A stretch of DNA of 11,108 bases. It comes from Fiminaster sp050874705. GTDB taxonomy: Bacteria; Bacillota_I; Bacilli_A; RFN20; CAG-826. Under the pieces are notes generated by a model. The model had not been told where the DNA came from. It saw only the letters and a program-made list of their open reading frames with translations, and made no database searches. Made by a program: the position numbers and the translations under genes. The DNA is taken from NCBI GenBank assembly GCA_050874705.1, contig JBNMLE010000029.1, forward strand, positions 1 to 11,108. Reading direction: 5' to 3'. Position 1 is the stretch's first letter; every line of letters starts with the position of its first letter. This document shows positions 1 through 6,731 of the stretch, in pieces.

Positions 1-1
1 G

Positions 2-949
2 CTTTATATTCTTTATGGTCAACAATATCCAATGATTAAAAAAAGGCTTAATAAGCTTTTAAAAGATAATCTTAAAGTTGTTGATGAATTTAATGTTTCT
101 AAACTAGATAATGATGAATGCTCTATCAGCGATATCATTTATGAAGCAAGTATGCTTCCTATTGGTTATGATAGAAAAGCTGTGGTTGTTGATAATGTTT
201 CTTTTTTAGGGAAACAAACAAAAAAAGATGAATTAAATGAATTGAGCGATTTTTTAAAAGGTCTAGATAATTCAATAGATATTTATTTTATCGTTCGCAA
301 CGACACAATTGATGAAAAATCTCCTATTGTTAAATATATTTATGAGAATGGTTCTATTCTTAATTTTGTAAATCTAAGCGCAAAAGATTGGCCTAAATAT
401 GCAAAAAAATATTTTGCTGATCAAAATGTCGCCATTACAGATGACGCAATCAATGAACTAATTTATCGCGTAGATGGCGATTTAAACCGTTTTATTAACG
501 AAGCTGATAAATTATGCCTATATAAAAATAATATCGCCCTAATGGATGTTTGTTTAATGGTTTCAAAACCATTGGAAGATGATGCCTTTCAAATTTCTAA
601 TGCTTTATTTAAAGGCGATAGCGCAACAGCTTTATCAATTTTTAGAGATTTAAAACTTTTTGGATCTAAAAATATTGATTATTTAATACCATTATTAGCA
701 AATCAATTTAGATTCATATCACAGGTTTCATATTTATATGACAAAGGTCTTAGTAATGAAGAAATTGCTCAAGAACTTTCATGCAATCCATATAGAGTAA
801 AGATTTCCCTTTTAAATAGAAGATATCTTTCACGTAGAAAAATAGCGTACGCTTTAGATGATCTATATTATTTAGATTATCAAATTAAAAGCGGCCAAAT
901 TGACCGCTTTTATGGAATAGAATTGTTCTTAATTAATTTTAATAATTAA
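2..949 (+). CDS. holA: DNA polymerase III subunit delta (5'-partial)
   Basis: Delta subunit of the clamp loader, which opens the beta sliding clamp and loads it on primed DNA. The open frame runs back through the first ATG (position 32) to the window edge and reads LYILYGQQYP followed by MIKKRLNKLL. This is the usual N-terminus of the family (a hydrophobic strand then YG, followed by the helix that replaces a working P-loop), so ATG 32 is internal and only a few codons should be missing. 315 residues are visible against about 330-350 for the family. Later segments match the family: VVVDNVSFLG, the lid-like region LIYRVDGDLNRFINEADKL, and the C-terminal collar ending in SGQIDRFYGIELFL. The gene converges with rpsT: its TAA ends at the base before the complement of the rpsT stop. 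Its last 60 bases contain a hairpin that probably terminates rpsT transcription. The promoter lies outside the window. Confidence 0.93.
   Translation, partial: LYILYGQQYPMIKKRLNKLLKDNLKVVDEFNVSKLDNDECSISDIIYEASMLPIGYDRKAVVVDNVSFLGKQTKKDELNELSDFLKGLDNSIDIYFIVRNDTIDEKSPIVKYIYENGSILNFVNLSAKDWPKYAKKYFADQNVAITDDAINELIYRVDGDLNRFINEADKLCLYKNNIALMDVCLMVSKPLEDDAFQISNALFKGDSATALSIFRDLKLFGSKNIDYLIPLLANQFRFISQVSYLYDKGLSNEEIAQELSCNPYRVKISLLNRRYLSRRKIAYALDDLYYLDYQIKSGQIDRFYGIELFLINFNN
886..912 (-). terminator. Probable intrinsic terminator of rpsT, inside the 3' end of holA
   Basis: Two 9-base arms (TAAAAGCGG and CCGCTTTTA) flank a 9-base centre that can pair further after one C/A mismatch. The stem is GC-rich compared with its surroundings. 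Read on the minus strand it lies 37 bases past the rpsT stop, and the 3' arm runs into a T-rich tract (CTTTTAATTT). On the plus strand it lies within holA codons, so termination there would truncate holA. It is therefore more likely to serve the minus-strand transcript. The assignment is inferred from structure only. Confidence 0.55.
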
Positions 950-1216
950 TTATTTAGCCATACCATTGACAAGTTTTGCAAGAGCAGCTTTTTTACGAGC
1001 AACTGTATTTCTTACATAAACGCCATCGGTAACACTTTTGTCGAGTAAACGAATTGCTTCTTTAAGTGCAGCATTAGCGGCTTCGACGTCATTTTTTTCA
1101 ACAGCGACTTTAACCTTTTTGCTAGCGGTGGCAATGCGGCTTCTAATAGCAACATTACGTTGACGAGCTTTTTCGTTTGTCTCAATTCTTTTCATTTGTG
1201 ATTTAATTTGAGCCAT
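950..1216 (-). CDS. rpsT: 30S ribosomal protein S20
   Basis: S20 binds 16S rRNA early in assembly of the small subunit. The 88-residue product has the usual length and composition (Lys/Arg/Ala-rich helices) and the typical N-terminus MAQIKSQMKRIETNEKAR, followed by RNVAIRSRIATASKKVK and a C-terminal segment NTVARKKAALAKLVN. An AAAGAGG Shine-Dalgarno sequence lies 9 bases before the ATG (1226-1232, minus strand), which supports the start. It is on the same strand as the ligase gene, 62 bases downstream of it, so it could be read from that gene's promoter. A weak promoter of its own (TTATTC, 17 bases, TATGTA) is possible; its spacer coincides with an inverted repeat. The stop abuts that of convergent holA. 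A holA-rpsT neighbourhood is common in Bacillota. Confidence 0.97.
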   Translation of the reverse strand: MAQIKSQMKRIETNEKARQRNVAIRSRIATASKKVKVAVEKNDVEAANAALKEAIRLLDKSVTDGVYVRNTVARKKAALAKLVNGMAK

Positions 1217-1244
1217 TATTTTTTACCTCTTTATAATTACTTAC

Positions 1245-1263
1245 ATAAGTTTACCAAACTTAT
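1245..1263. repeat. Perfect inverted repeat between the ligase gene and rpsT
   Basis: Arms ATAAGTTT and AAACTTAT are exactly complementary around a 3-base centre ACC. The repeat lies 28 bases upstream of the rpsT start codon and 15 bases before the end of the gap on the ligase side. It is AT-rich and has no following T-tract on the minus strand, so it is a poor intrinsic terminator. It could be an operator, or a weak leader hairpin 5' of the rpsT Shine-Dalgarno sequence. Confidence 0.5.
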
Positions 1264-1278
1264 TGAATAAAACAACTT

Positions 1279-3285
1279 TTATTTAGTTTTTTGAACATTT
1301 TTTAGAATCAATATTTCTTCAACAAAGTCATTAATGTTTACTAGAAGAGCATATTTATCTTCTGGAATTTGTACATCGAACGCTTTATTAATTTCACTAA
1401 TAAGTTCGACATATGACATTGAATCTCCGCCTAAATCATTTATCCAATGGTCATCATCATTAATTTTAACGCATGGAAGAAGAAGGATTTTAGCGAATAT
1501 TTTTCTCACTTCTTTGATGATTGGTTCAACATCTTCCATTTTGTAGCCATCAAAGTTTTTAATTTTCTTTTTAGTGCCGAATTTAGCGAATGAATCTTTG
1601 TTTTTTTCAACTAATTCTTTAACTTTAAATCTTTTAACTTTCATTGAAGCTGTTAATGGAAGTGGAACTTTGCTTATCAAGAATGTTTTAATGCGTTTTT
1701 CATTTGATAAAGAATTATTAATTTCATCGCATTGTTTTTTAATTGATACAAGATCATCTTCGCTTACATCATTGTTTATCTCGATGACGCAAGTAATGTC
1801 TTCATGATGATTTTTACCGTTTTTAATTCCAAGAACACAAACTTTTGTGACGCCTTTGATGTCTTTGAAATAATCTTCAAGTTCATCTGGATAAATATTT
1901 TCACCATTTTCATTGATGATAATATCTTTAATTCTTCCTTTTAGATAATAATTACCTGTTTCATCAACGCAAGCAATATCACCTGTTTTTAAGAATCCGT
2001 CTTCAAGAACTGGTTTTTGAAATTCACCGTTTATTATCTCTAATGAATGAATTGTTGGTGATTTAATCAATAGTTCGCCTTCATTAGAATGCAAAGGATT
2101 TGTGTTTGCGAGTTTATATTCCACACCATGAAGAGGGTGACCGATACTTCCTTTTAGACGATATTCAACTACTGGTGATAATTCTACAGATGTTACACCG
2201 ACTTCGGTCATTCCAAATCCGTTATAAAATTTATATCCAATACCATTAATCGTATTGAGTGTTTCGTTTGAAAGGTAACCTCCGCCAGAAATGCAGTAGC
2301 GGACTTTTTTACCTAAAAGTTGATTTTGTACAACACCTAAGGCTATTGAAGTAGAGGCGGTTCTTGCTTCTTCGGCAGTAATTTTATGTGTATTATAAGC
2401 AATCATTTTGCTTAATAATTCTGATTTCTTTTCACCTTCTAATTCTGCTTTTCTAATAACACCTTGCGCTAATGAATCCCAAAATAATGGAACGCTATAT
2501 ACATGTGTTACGTTACATTTTTGGCAAACATTGAAAACTTCGCTTGGTGAAAGATCTTTTGGGAAAACTATATTTTTTCCAAAGAATGTATACCATAAGA
2601 AAACAGCAACAAATCCAAAAATGTGGTGGAATGGAACAATTGCAATATTATTGATTTCGCCCGGATACATAATATCAAGCGTTTCTTTCGGCATATCAAG
2701 TGCAGCAGCAATTTGATGGCACATATTGTTACCATCATAAACCATCAATTTGGCATTACCTGTTGTTCCCGAAGAACAAAAGATAACTTGGTTTGCCCAT
2801 TTTTCCGCAAATTTAAAATTAACTTTTTGTGATTTGAGAGCGGAAATGTTTATTGTTTTAACGCTGTAAGACGATATTTCTTGTGTAACAATTGCAACAG
2901 CCTTCGATTGTTTCAATAAATTTTCAGTATTTTCTTTTGGAAGTTTTGCATCAATTAAAAATGGGACATAGCCACTCATGAGTAATCCCCAGAATAATAA
3001 AGGCCATTCTGGACAATTGCGCAATTTGAGAGCAACTATTGAATCGCTAGCAAATTCTCTCAATGATTCTGATAATTTTGAAGCATATTCAAAACAAAAA
3101 GAGCGGTAGTGTTTATATTTAAAAGAAACAACTTTATTTTTTTGATTTATGTAAGTTATAGCTTTTTCTCTTCTATGAAGATTAGTGGCCATCAAGAAAA
3201 TATCTTGCATTGTTCTTGATGTTTTTGTTATTAAATCTTCAGCTGAAGAGAAGAAACGGACTACTTTTTGTGATTCAGGGTTCAT
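1279..3285 (-). CDS. AMP-forming acid ligase fused to an acyl carrier protein domain (A-T didomain)
   Basis: An ANL-superfamily adenylation domain (about residues 20-570) is followed by a carrier domain (about 580-660); total 668 residues. Adenylation motifs are intact: SSGTTGNAK (171-179, ATP phosphate loop), FYNGFGMTEVG (353-363), TGD (434-436), GRIKD (450-454), and A10 PLTASMKVKR with the expected catalytic Lys549. The carrier motif DLGGDSM (617-623) offers Ser622 for 4'-phosphopantetheine. The predicted chemistry is activation of a carboxylic acid as acyl-AMP and transfer to the enzyme's own pantetheine thiol. The A4 region reads PFHHIFGF, as in fatty acyl ligases, and lacks the FDxS aspartate that binds an amino acid's alpha-amino group, so a fatty or other non-amino acid is inferred. 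No reductase, condensation or thioesterase domain follows, so the acceptor is unknown. AAGGAG lies 9 bases before the ATG. It is divergent from fmt and may be co-transcribed with rpsT. Confidence 0.85.
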   Translation of the reverse strand: MNPESQKVVRFFSSAEDLITKTSRTMQDIFLMATNLHRREKAITYINQKNKVVSFKYKHYRSFCFEYASKLSESLREFASDSIVALKLRNCPEWPLLFWGLLMSGYVPFLIDAKLPKENTENLLKQSKAVAIVTQEISSYSVKTINISALKSQKVNFKFAEKWANQVIFCSSGTTGNAKLMVYDGNNMCHQIAAALDMPKETLDIMYPGEINNIAIVPFHHIFGFVAVFLWYTFFGKNIVFPKDLSPSEVFNVCQKCNVTHVYSVPLFWDSLAQGVIRKAELEGEKKSELLSKMIAYNTHKITAEEARTASTSIALGVVQNQLLGKKVRYCISGGGYLSNETLNTINGIGYKFYNGFGMTEVGVTSVELSPVVEYRLKGSIGHPLHGVEYKLANTNPLHSNEGELLIKSPTIHSLEIINGEFQKPVLEDGFLKTGDIACVDETGNYYLKGRIKDIIINENGENIYPDELEDYFKDIKGVTKVCVLGIKNGKNHHEDITCVIEINNDVSEDDLVSIKKQCDEINNSLSNEKRIKTFLISKVPLPLTASMKVKRFKVKELVEKNKDSFAKFGTKKKIKNFDGYKMEDVEPIIKEVRKIFAKILLLPCVKINDDDHWINDLGGDSMSYVELISEINKAFDVQIPEDKYALLVNINDFVEEILILKNVQKTK

Positions 3286-3317
3286 TATTAACTTCTCCTT
3301 ATATTTAATGTAAGTCT

Positions 3318-3346
3318 ATAATATACTTTTTCTTAGCAATTGAAAA
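3318..3346 (-). promoter_or_regulatory. Candidate promoter of the A-T ligase gene
   Basis: On the minus strand TTTTCA (3341-3346) and TATTAT (3318-3323) are separated by 17 bases. This predicts transcription starting near 3311 and a leader of about 25 bases that includes the AAGGAG Shine-Dalgarno sequence (3295-3300). The -35 hexamer matches the consensus TTGACA at 4 of 6 positions and overlaps the -35 of the divergent fmt promoter. Other nearby TA-rich hexamers could serve as -10, so the exact choice is uncertain. Confidence 0.4.
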
Positions 3347-3368
3347 TAGAAAACTCTTTCACTATAAT
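3340..3368 (+). promoter_or_regulatory. Sigma-A type promoter of fmt
   Basis: TTGAAA (3340-3345), a 17-base spacer, and a perfect TATAAT (3363-3368). Transcription should start at about 3374-3376, only 3-5 bases before the ATG at 3379. A TTG codon at 3340 opens the longest reading frame for fmt, but it is the -35 element itself and would lie upstream of the transcript. Confidence 0.75.
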
Positions 3369-3378
3369 AACGAAAGAT

Positions 3379-4311
3379 ATGAAAAAAATTGAAGATTATA
3401 AATTAATATTTATGGGAACTCCTCATATAGCTGCAAAAACATTTGAAGCATTAATTCAAAGTGGTTTTAATTTTGTTGCCTTGATTGCACAAGAAGATAA
3501 ACCGGTTGGAAGAAAAAATATTCTTGAGAAAGTTCCGACTAAAGTAGTTGCTGAAAAATATAATATTCCTGTATTTCAACCACACAGGATTAGAAAAGAT
3601 TTTGACTTTGTCAAAAACTTAAATCCAGATTTGATTTTAACAATGGCTTACGGACAAATTGTTCCTCAAGCTGTTTTAGATATTCCTAAATACGGTTGTT
3701 TAAATTTGCATGGATCATTGCTTCCAAAATATAGAGGTGCTGCTCCGATACAAAGAGCAATTATGAACGGAGATAAGATTAGTGGCATAACCTTGATGGA
3801 AATGATTGACAAAATGGATGCTGGTAAAATGTATGCTTTTGAAAAAGTAAACATCGATGACAACGACAATTATTCGTCACTAATTGAAAAAATGTCTGAT
3901 GCCGCTACAAAAATTGTAAAAGATAATTTGTTAAATTATTTTGATGGAAAACTTGAAGGAATGGTGCAAGACGAATCGCAAGTAACATTTGCTGATAAAG
4001 TCTCAGTGGAAGATGAAAAAATTCCAATGAGCTTATCAAAAAATGATTTTGTAAATTATGTCAGAGGTTTAAGTGAAGAACCTGGCGGTTATATTCTTTT
4101 AGAAAATAAAAAATTAAAAATTTATAAAGCTCATGTAGTCGACAATAATATTGATAAAGTCGGCAAAATTTCTATTAAAAAAGGAATTTTCTTATCTTTA
4201 AAAGATGGAACCATCGAACTTGATATTGTCAAGCTTGAAGGTAAAAAGATGATGGATGGTAAATCTTTCGCAAACGGCGCAAAAAATTTTGATGGAATTA
4301 TCGCATTATAG
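3379..4311 (+). CDS. fmt: Methionyl-tRNA formyltransferase
   Basis: Transfers the formyl group from 10-formyltetrahydrofolate to Met on initiator tRNA. From ATG 3379 the protein has 310 residues, close to the usual length of about 315. It opens with KLIFMGTP (residues 8-15) and carries the formyltransferase signature LNLHGSLLPKYRGAAPIQ (108-125). Candidate catalytic residues are Asn109, His111 and Asp147 (in MDAG). A C-terminal OB-fold-like domain fills about 205-305. A TTG at 3340 would add 13 residues, but it lies in the -35 box and nothing in the family calls for the extension, so ATG 3379 is chosen. There is no Shine-Dalgarno sequence and the predicted leader is 3-5 bases. fmt is often next to def; here it stands between the divergent ligase gene and the helicase gene. 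It stops with TAG, 24 bases before the next start. Confidence 0.96.
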   Translation: MKKIEDYKLIFMGTPHIAAKTFEALIQSGFNFVALIAQEDKPVGRKNILEKVPTKVVAEKYNIPVFQPHRIRKDFDFVKNLNPDLILTMAYGQIVPQAVLDIPKYGCLNLHGSLLPKYRGAAPIQRAIMNGDKISGITLMEMIDKMDAGKMYAFEKVNIDDNDNYSSLIEKMSDAATKIVKDNLLNYFDGKLEGMVQDESQVTFADKVSVEDEKIPMSLSKNDFVNYVRGLSEEPGGYILLENKKLKIYKAHVVDNNIDKVGKISIKKGIFLSLKDGTIELDIVKLEGKKMMDGKSFANGAKNFDGIIAL

Positions 4312-4321
4312 AATTGATTAA

Positions 4322-4331
4322 TTTATAATTA
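4322..4331 (+). promoter_or_regulatory. -10 element of the nuclease-helicase gene, predicting a leaderless mRNA
   Basis: A perfect TATAAT (4324-4329) ends six bases before the ATG, so the expected start of transcription falls on or beside the A of the ATG. No Shine-Dalgarno sequence is present. No good -35 is seen at 16-18 bases (TCGCAT at the 17-base position). The block TTTATAATTA recurs at the same distance before lepA. Confidence 0.5.
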
Positions 4332-4335
4332 AAAC

Positions 4336-6681
4336 ATGAATAAGAATCTTAAACTTTCTGTTCATCAATTAGTGGACTTCTTACTTCGAAGTGGTGATAT
4401 TGATAACCGCGTTTTTAACAAGGCCACAATGCAAGAAGGAACGAAGATTCATGCTTATTATCAAAAAAAGCAAAGACACGATTATTTATCAGAATATTAT
4501 TTATTCGAACATTTCAATGTTAATGATTTTGATGTTTCTCTAGAAGGACGTGCGGATGGAATCATTTTAGATAATGACGAAGCAACAATTGATGAAATTA
4601 AATCGACAGTTTCTGAGTTAGATGATTTTCATTATCAAAATGAAGCATGGCACTTAGGGCAAGCAAAATGCTATGCATTAATGTTTGCGCATGAAAAAAA
4701 CTTAAATAATATTTCTATTAGATTGACTTATATTCATCAATTAACTAATGAAAAGAAAATATTTGATTATTTTTTCAAAACAAGCGAATTAGAAATACAT
4801 GTTTTGGACTTAATAAAACAATATTTGGATTTTTATTTATATATTTTTAATCGAACTGAATTAAGGAATAAATCCGCAGAAAAAATGAAGTTTCCTTTTA
4901 ATTCTTATAGAGAAGGGCAAAGGGAACTTGCAAAATATAGCTATGCTATAGCAAAAGATGGTGGAACACTTTTTTGTGAGGCGCCAACAGGCATTGGTAA
5001 AACAATATCAACTCTTTTCCCTTTTATTAAAAGCTTTAAGGATGGCAAAAACGAAAAGATTTTTTATTTAACTGCAAAAACATCAGGAAAAGAATCGGCC
5101 TTTAATACTATTTCGCTCTTAATTTCAAATGGATTAATTATAAGTGACATTGTTTTGACAGCGAAAGAAAAAGTCTGTTATTGCCCAAATAAAAGTTGCA
5201 ATCCAGAAGAATGTCCATTTGCAAAAGGATATTATTCAAAACTACGCGATGTTATCATGAAGTCTATTCGCGATTATAACCAATTTTCTAAAGAAACAAT
5301 CTTAAAAATTGCTTCGGAGAATGGAATGTGTCCATTTGAATTATCGTTAGATTTATCGCTTTATGTTGATATCATCATTTGCGATTATAATTACTTCTTT
5401 GACCCAATGGTTTATTTAAGAAGATATTTCGATGGTGACACAAGAAATGTTTTAGCACTTGTTGATGAAGCTCACAATTTAGTTGAACGTGGAAGAAATA
5501 TGTATTCAACATCTATAGCTAGCAATGGTTTTTCTAAGGCTAAAAAATCATTTAAAAAATTAGATCATAAAAAGATTAAAAATGCGGCAAAAAGAATCGA
5601 TAAAATGTTTAAAAAATATGCATTATTTCCTGATGGAGAGACATTGATTGATAATATTGAAATTACCGAATATAAAGCAATTGAAGCCTATCTTTTAGCG
5701 GCTTTAGATGTTATGAAGCATCATCACGAAGTTGTAGATGATAACTTCAAAGATTTTTACTTTGAATTAAACAAATTTTCTCGATTATTAGATTTTTATG
5801 ATGATAGTTCCATTCTATATGTACACAAAGACGGAAAGGATGTACGAATATCATTGCTATGTTTAGATCCTAGTTTGCACATTTATAATTCATTAAATCA
5901 AATTAAAGGAAGAATTATTTTCTCAGGAACACTTTCTCCAACAAATTATTATGTTGAAATGCTTGGCGGAAATGAAAAAACACCGATATTAAAATTACCA
6001 TCACCTTATAACAAAGATAATTTATGTTTAATGATCGCACCTAAAATATCGGTTAAATATAAAAAACGTGATGAAACACTTCAAGAAGTTTCTGATTATT
6101 TAAGAGCATTTGTTGACGGGAAAATTGGTAACTATTTTATATATGTGCCTAGTTATGCATATTTAGAAAAAATCAAACCTTATTTATTTTTTGATAATGC
6201 TGATGTATATATTCAAGAAAAAGATATGAATGAGGAAGATAAGAAAAATTTATTATCTTTGTTTGTTGATAATCCTAAAAAGACAACAGTTTTAATTAGT
6301 GTTGTTGGAGGAACTTTTTCAGAAGGAATTGATCTTGCAAATGAACGCCTTATAGGCGTTGCTGTTGTTGGAATTGGCCTTCCTCAAATAAGTTTTGAGA
6401 AAGATCAAATACGCGATTATTTCGATAAAAAAGAAAAAGGTTTGGGCTATTTATATAGTTATGTTGATCCTGGAATGAATAAAGTAATGCAAGCAGTTGG
6501 AAGAGTGATTCGCGGAGAAAACGATAAAGGTGCAGCTTTATTAATTGATGATAGATATTTAAATCAAACATATAGAGATCTGTTTAAAAACGAATGGAAC
6601 AACTATATAGTTGTTACAGCTAAGGAAGATGTTGAAAAAGAACTAGCGTCTTTTTGGATTAAAAACACCAATCTTTCATAA
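4336..6681 (+). CDS. PD-(D/E)XK nuclease fused to an Fe-S XPD/DinG-family DNA helicase
   Basis: 781 residues. The N-terminal 170 or so form a RecB/Cas4-like nuclease with His39, Asp74 (GRADG), Glu87-Ile-Lys89 (the ExK motif), and Gln109/Tyr113 (QxxxY). A superfamily 2 helicase follows: Walker A CEAPTGIGKT (214-223), DEAH (377-380), IIFSGTLSPT (527-536), and motif VI QAVGRVIR (719-726). Between motifs I and II, Cys281, Cys288, Cys293 and Cys332 (contexts KEKVC, SCNPEEC, MCPFE) fit the 4Fe-4S cluster of XPD/DinG enzymes; Cys283 is a fifth cysteine nearby. The predicted activity is 5'-3' DNA unwinding coupled to nucleolytic cleavage in repair, inferred from family. The start is fixed: an in-frame TAA lies at 4330-4332, and family-like sequence (LSVHQLVDFLLRSGDID) begins at residue 7. 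It has no Shine-Dalgarno sequence. A DinG name would be loose, since DinG's own N-terminal exonuclease is of a different family. Confidence 0.9.
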   Translation: MNKNLKLSVHQLVDFLLRSGDIDNRVFNKATMQEGTKIHAYYQKKQRHDYLSEYYLFEHFNVNDFDVSLEGRADGIILDNDEATIDEIKSTVSELDDFHYQNEAWHLGQAKCYALMFAHEKNLNNISIRLTYIHQLTNEKKIFDYFFKTSELEIHVLDLIKQYLDFYLYIFNRTELRNKSAEKMKFPFNSYREGQRELAKYSYAIAKDGGTLFCEAPTGIGKTISTLFPFIKSFKDGKNEKIFYLTAKTSGKESAFNTISLLISNGLIISDIVLTAKEKVCYCPNKSCNPEECPFAKGYYSKLRDVIMKSIRDYNQFSKETILKIASENGMCPFELSLDLSLYVDIIICDYNYFFDPMVYLRRYFDGDTRNVLALVDEAHNLVERGRNMYSTSIASNGFSKAKKSFKKLDHKKIKNAAKRIDKMFKKYALFPDGETLIDNIEITEYKAIEAYLLAALDVMKHHHEVVDDNFKDFYFELNKFSRLLDFYDDSSILYVHKDGKDVRISLLCLDPSLHIYNSLNQIKGRIIFSGTLSPTNYYVEMLGGNEKTPILKLPSPYNKDNLCLMIAPKISVKYKKRDETLQEVSDYLRAFVDGKIGNYFIYVPSYAYLEKIKPYLFFDNADVYIQEKDMNEEDKKNLLSLFVDNPKKTTVLISVVGGTFSEGIDLANERLIGVAVVGIGLPQISFEKDQIRDYFDKKEKGLGYLYSYVDPGMNKVMQAVGRVIRGENDKGAALLIDDRYLNQTYRDLFKNEWNNYIVVTAKEDVEKELASFWIKNTNLS

Positions 6682-6717
6682 TTTTTATAAAATAAAAAGA
6701 CTATTTATTAACTTTTG

Positions 6718-6727
6718 TTTATAATTA
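6718..6727 (+). promoter_or_regulatory. -10 element of lepA, predicting a leaderless mRNA
   Basis: TATAAT (6720-6725) ends six bases before the lepA ATG, the same distance as before the helicase gene. The two share TTTATAATTA and the AC immediately before ATG. A weak -35 (AAGACT, 6697-6702, 17-base spacer) matches only GAC of TTGACA. No Shine-Dalgarno sequence is seen. Confidence 0.5.
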
Positions 6728-6731
6728 TCAC

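Noticed and set aside
1334..2832. Several plus-strand open frames of 69-102 residues across the ligase gene
   Set aside because: They are shadows of the 668-residue minus-strand gene, which has full family motifs.
3317..3322. A second plus-strand TATAAT upstream of fmt
   Set aside because: The 17-base position upstream reads TCTCCT, which is no -35, and the 3340-3368 promoter is much better. The same bases fit the minus-strand -10 of the ligase gene.
6344..6360. Inverted repeat AACGCC-TTATA-GGCGTT in the helicase gene
   Set aside because: It falls within the helicase C-terminal motif region in frame, with only 6-base arms and no following T-tract.
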